The position numbers and the translations under genes were made by a program. A DNA stretch of 64,000 nucleotides, taken from NCBI RefSeq assembly GCF_000164865.1, contig NC_014618.1, positions 186,001 through 250,000 of the forward strand, in the 5' to 3' direction. This DNA is from [Enterobacter] lignolyticus SCF1. Its GTDB lineage: Bacteria; Pseudomonadota; Gammaproteobacteria; Enterobacterales; Enterobacteriaceae. Below, piece by piece: positions 61,414 to 64,000 of this stretch. Position 1 is the first letter of the stretch. The number at the start of each line of letters is the position of its first letter. The notes under the pieces were generated by a model. The model was not told the DNA's origin, did no database searches, and was given only the letters and a program-made list of their open reading frames with translations.

Positions 61414-63930
61414 TTACCGGCAGACGGCGGCCAGCTTGATAAGCGGCTGGTGCTGCGACTGGTTTTCCACGTTGTAGCGGAGCGTGCAGCGATCGCCTGA
61501 AGCATCCCCCCATCGTACGGTCAGCGCCCCTTTCGCACGTTCTGCGCGAACGTAGATTTGTCCCCCTTGTCCGGCCATGCCAATGACCGAACCGCTTTCG
61601 TCGAGCACCTCTGCGCCAAGCGGGACGCTGCTGCTGTCTGCCTGTCGGGCTGTAATGAGCAAAGGCATGCCGCTGCGGGTCGTAAAGACGACTTTGACGG
61701 CCGCACCGGCCACCGGCGCGACTTCTTTTTCGCTATCAATCAGCTCAGCGCTTTCATCCATGCCCTGAGGATCAAGGATGATGCGATTGAAGCGGTAGGG
61801 GGTTACCGCCGGGATCAGCGCATAGCCGCGGCTGTCGATGGTAGTTTGCTGTGAGTTATACACTTTCGCCCCTTCCGCGCCTTTTGCCTCGACCAGCGCA
61901 AAGGTATCCCCAAGGTAAGGTCCGAACGTCACGCCGCCGGAATGTACCGCCAGTGCGCCCTGCGCGTTGGCTGAAGCCTGCCAGTAACCGTTGCCGCTGG
62001 AAGCGTTCAGGCCGAGGTTCATATCCGGCAGACGTTGTTGCACGCCGGCGCTGAAGGTATTCTGGTGCCCGGTCTGGTCGCGCAGCGCGCTCAGGTTATA
62101 GCTGAGCGTTTGATCCTTGTCGGCAATCCCTGAGGCGGTCGTCTGGTACTGATCGCCGGACGAGGTGGTATGCGTCCAGGCGGCGCTGATGGTCGAGGCG
62201 TGGTAAGTTCCGCCGCCGAACGGAATGGAGAAAGAGACCGACGTTATGGTCTCTTTCGCTCCTTCGGAACCATACTCACCGGCGGTACGCTGTTTAGCGA
62301 TAGTCAGGTTAACGCTGATGCCGTTACGGAAGCTGTTGCTGTAGCCAAACTGCAGTTGGGTATCATGGCCGCGGCTATCCCGGTAATTTTGCAGGGAGCC
62401 GGTGATGAATAAGTTGCCATACTCCTGAATGCTTTGGTTGAGCGAAAGGTCAAAGCGCGAACTCTGCATCCACGTTGACGATTGCCAGCTGTCGCCGCTG
62501 CGCGCTGCTTCCCGCATCCCTAGCACGTCGCTGAGATCCCGATAACCGCTGGCGGAATAACGGTAGTTGGCAAGTGAGACCGTTGTATTGGTGGGCTGGA
62601 ACGTTTTACTGTAGGACAGGTGCGCCATCCAGCCGCTGGTATCCTGCCCCTCCGGCATTTTCGCCTGCGACCAGGTTAAATCCAGACCCAGCGCGCCTAA
62701 AAAGCTGCCATATACGCCGCCGAACATTAGCGCCTGATAGCCGTCCGCCATGCGTAAACCGCTGTTGGCGGTGATAGCGTTGGTCACGCCATGTTGCCAG
62801 GTGATATCGCCGAAGAGTGAATTATCGCCGCTATCGCGCGTGCGCCCGAGTGCGACCTGGTAGCGAGAAAGTCCCGGCCGGATAGAGTCAGGAACCGCCG
62901 AGAAGGGGACGCTGAAGGTATTGACGGAGCCGTCGGCGCCAGTGACTTTTACCTGTAAATCGCCGCTGTAACTGGTGGGGTAGAGGTCCTTTATTTCAAA
63001 TGTGCCTGGGGCGACGGTGGTCTGGTAAATTTCGTTGCCGTTTTGGGTGACGGAAACAACGGAGTTGCTGGTCGCCAGCCCGCGAATGATAGGGGCATAG
63101 CCGCGCATGGAGTCGGGTAACATACGGTCATCGGTCGCTAGCGCCACGCCGTTGTAGTTCAGCCCCGAGAAAAATCGCCCGGTGGTGATCAGTTGGCCCA
63201 TGGCCAGTTGACTTTGTATTGACGGCAGCGGGCGCTGGAGATAGCTGCGAATATTGTTCCAGCTGCTGCCGTTTTCATGGGACCAGCTCAGCGTCGACAG
63301 TTCCCGATATTGCCACGAGCCGATATTGAGCCCCCCGTTCAGCGAGAGCCAGGCAGAGTCCTGGTTGCTACTCCCGCCTGAGTAGGAGACATGATATATA
63401 TTGCTGATATAGTTTATAAAACCGAGCGTGCTGCCCGTGTCTAAAGTATCCGGAGGAACATAGCCGCGGGGAAGGTTCTGCATCATGTTTTGCGGAATGC
63501 TGAGATTTAAGCGTAATTGCGAAAGATCGAAACGGCTGCTGGCGCCTTTGAATATGGCGTTAAACGGTACGCAATCGGATGTTTTTGCGGATTCTGGCTC
63601 GCTGATGCCGCTTTTGTTCAGTTGCTCATGCGTCAGGCAGGGTTGCACCGTATTGCGGGTATCGGCGATAAAGGTAATATCGTCGCTGGCAATAAAGCGA
63701 CCGTTAATATAGATATCGACTTTGTATCTGCCAGGTGCAATGGCATCGGCTTGAGCCAGCCGGGACAAGGTAGCCTGGCTAAAACGTCCGCCGCGGAACA
63801 GAGCAGGATCGAAATAATAGGTTTCAGAAGAAGAGGCCTGCGGCGCATCGCTTTCGCCAGCGATCGCAGGCAAAGACATCAGGTTTATGATGACAAAAGA
63901 AAATAAAACAACATTCTTATTATTATACAT
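61414..63930 (-). CDS. Fimbrial outer membrane usher
   Basis: 838 aa, PapC/FimD family. Signal peptide (MSLPAIA), N-terminal periplasmic domain with FDPALFRGG, a 24-strand barrel (SGLNYNGVALATDDRMLPDSMRGYAP is the classic block), plug GTFEIKDLYPTSYSGDL, and a C-terminal domain with Cys pair (GDRCTLRYN...AAVCR). It assembles and exports pilin subunits. It lies 28 bp upstream of the adhesin gene. Confidence 0.95.
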   Translation of the reverse strand: MYNNKNVVLFSFVIINLMSLPAIAGESDAPQASSSETYYFDPALFRGGRFSQATLSRLAQADAIAPGRYKVDIYINGRFIASDDITFIADTRNTVQPCLTHEQLNKSGISEPESAKTSDCVPFNAIFKGASSRFDLSQLRLNLSIPQNMMQNLPRGYVPPDTLDTGSTLGFINYISNIYHVSYSGGSSNQDSAWLSLNGGLNIGSWQYRELSTLSWSHENGSSWNNIRSYLQRPLPSIQSQLAMGQLITTGRFFSGLNYNGVALATDDRMLPDSMRGYAPIIRGLATSNSVVSVTQNGNEIYQTTVAPGTFEIKDLYPTSYSGDLQVKVTGADGSVNTFSVPFSAVPDSIRPGLSRYQVALGRTRDSGDNSLFGDITWQHGVTNAITANSGLRMADGYQALMFGGVYGSFLGALGLDLTWSQAKMPEGQDTSGWMAHLSYSKTFQPTNTTVSLANYRYSASGYRDLSDVLGMREAARSGDSWQSSTWMQSSRFDLSLNQSIQEYGNLFITGSLQNYRDSRGHDTQLQFGYSNSFRNGISVNLTIAKQRTAGEYGSEGAKETITSVSFSIPFGGGTYHASTISAAWTHTTSSGDQYQTTASGIADKDQTLSYNLSALRDQTGHQNTFSAGVQQRLPDMNLGLNASSGNGYWQASANAQGALAVHSGGVTFGPYLGDTFALVEAKGAEGAKVYNSQQTTIDSRGYALIPAVTPYRFNRIILDPQGMDESAELIDSEKEVAPVAGAAVKVVFTTRSGMPLLITARQADSSSVPLGAEVLDESGSVIGMAGQGGQIYVRAERAKGALTVRWGDASGDRCTLRYNVENQSQHQPLIKLAAVCR

Positions 63931-63959
63931 ACCGCTAATTCCATTTTATTTGACGCTTT

Positions 63960-64000
63960 TCAGAACCTGCGTTCTACTCTCACATCAACGCCGAAATCAT
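63960..64000 (-). CDS. Fimbrial chaperone (first), C-terminal fragment (cut by window edge)
   Basis: Minus-strand frame entering at 64000 reads (N)DFGVDVRVERRF then TGA (63962-63960). The end NDFG-x-V fits the last strand of PapD-type chaperones, and a chaperone gene before the usher is the standard order. Only about 12 residues are visible, so this is tentative. Confidence 0.5.
   Translation of the reverse strand, partial: DFGVDVRVERRF

Overview
The window is a chromosomal segment from a member of the Enterobacteriaceae. Most genes are close, co-linear homologues of the E. coli xylA-to-yhjC region: xylAB, wecH, ysaB, glyQS, yiaG, yiaF, ghrB, yiaD, bisC, yiaC, tag, yhjY, yhjX, eptB, proK, dppABCDF, the bcs cellulose cluster, pdeK, dctA, yhjJ, kdgK, pdeH, yhjE, yhjD and yhjC. 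Coding sequence is GC-rich. A sigma-28 (FliA) promoter in front of pdeH suggests a flagellated lineage, which argues against a non-motile Klebsiella and fits Enterobacter/Kosakonia/Leclercia-like genera. I do not commit to a genus. No insertion sequence, prophage or CRISPR array is visible. The accessory content is an apparently frameshifted Ldr toxin, an ABC-F ATPase, a 2-ketogluconate operon, a HEPN-like membrane protein with a neighbouring serine hydrolase, and a fimbrial operon.

Layout. 1-6.7 kb: the xylA end, xylB, a broken ldr gene, wecH, ysaB and glyQS. 7-8.6 kb: an ABC-F gene where E. coli carries cspA. 8.6-15.3 kb: yiaG, yiaF, and a LacI regulator/epimerase/kinase/MFS/reductase operon (kgu-like, ending in ghrB) with a clear 14-bp operator palindrome. 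15.3-23.7 kb: yiaD, bisC, yiaC, tag, yhjY, yhjX with two YpdB-type sites, and eptB with a structured leader. 23.7-30.4 kb: proK, followed by a partial tRNA copy interrupted by a 66-bp hairpin-rich insert, then the dipeptide permease. 30.4-44.5 kb: the complete divergent cellulose cluster bcsEFG / bcsRQABZC. 44.6-55.3 kb: pdeK, dctA, yhjJ, kdgK, pdeH, yhjE, yhjD and yhjC. 55.4-64 kb: an SDR enzyme, a HEPN-like/transmembrane protein, a lipoprotein serine hydrolase and a chaperone-usher fimbrial operon cut by the window end.

Functional links. Cellulose synthesis (BcsA with its PilZ domain, BcsE), PdeK and PdeH form one c-di-GMP-centred block. PdeH, expressed with flagella, opposes BcsA activation. 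BcsG and EptB are both phosphoethanolamine transferases of the cell surface, acting on cellulose and on lipopolysaccharide respectively. The kgu operon brings in and phosphorylates 2-ketogluconate, and its last gene, ghrB, encodes the ketogluconate reductase.

The observations most worth checking are: the T-loop insertion next to proK, the frameshifted Ldr toxin, the terminator-like hairpin in the eptB leader, the HEPN-like/TM/ankyrin-like protein, the 17-bp perfect inverted repeat upstream of yhjD, and the replacement of cspA by an ABC-F gene preceded by two overlapping mini-ORFs.
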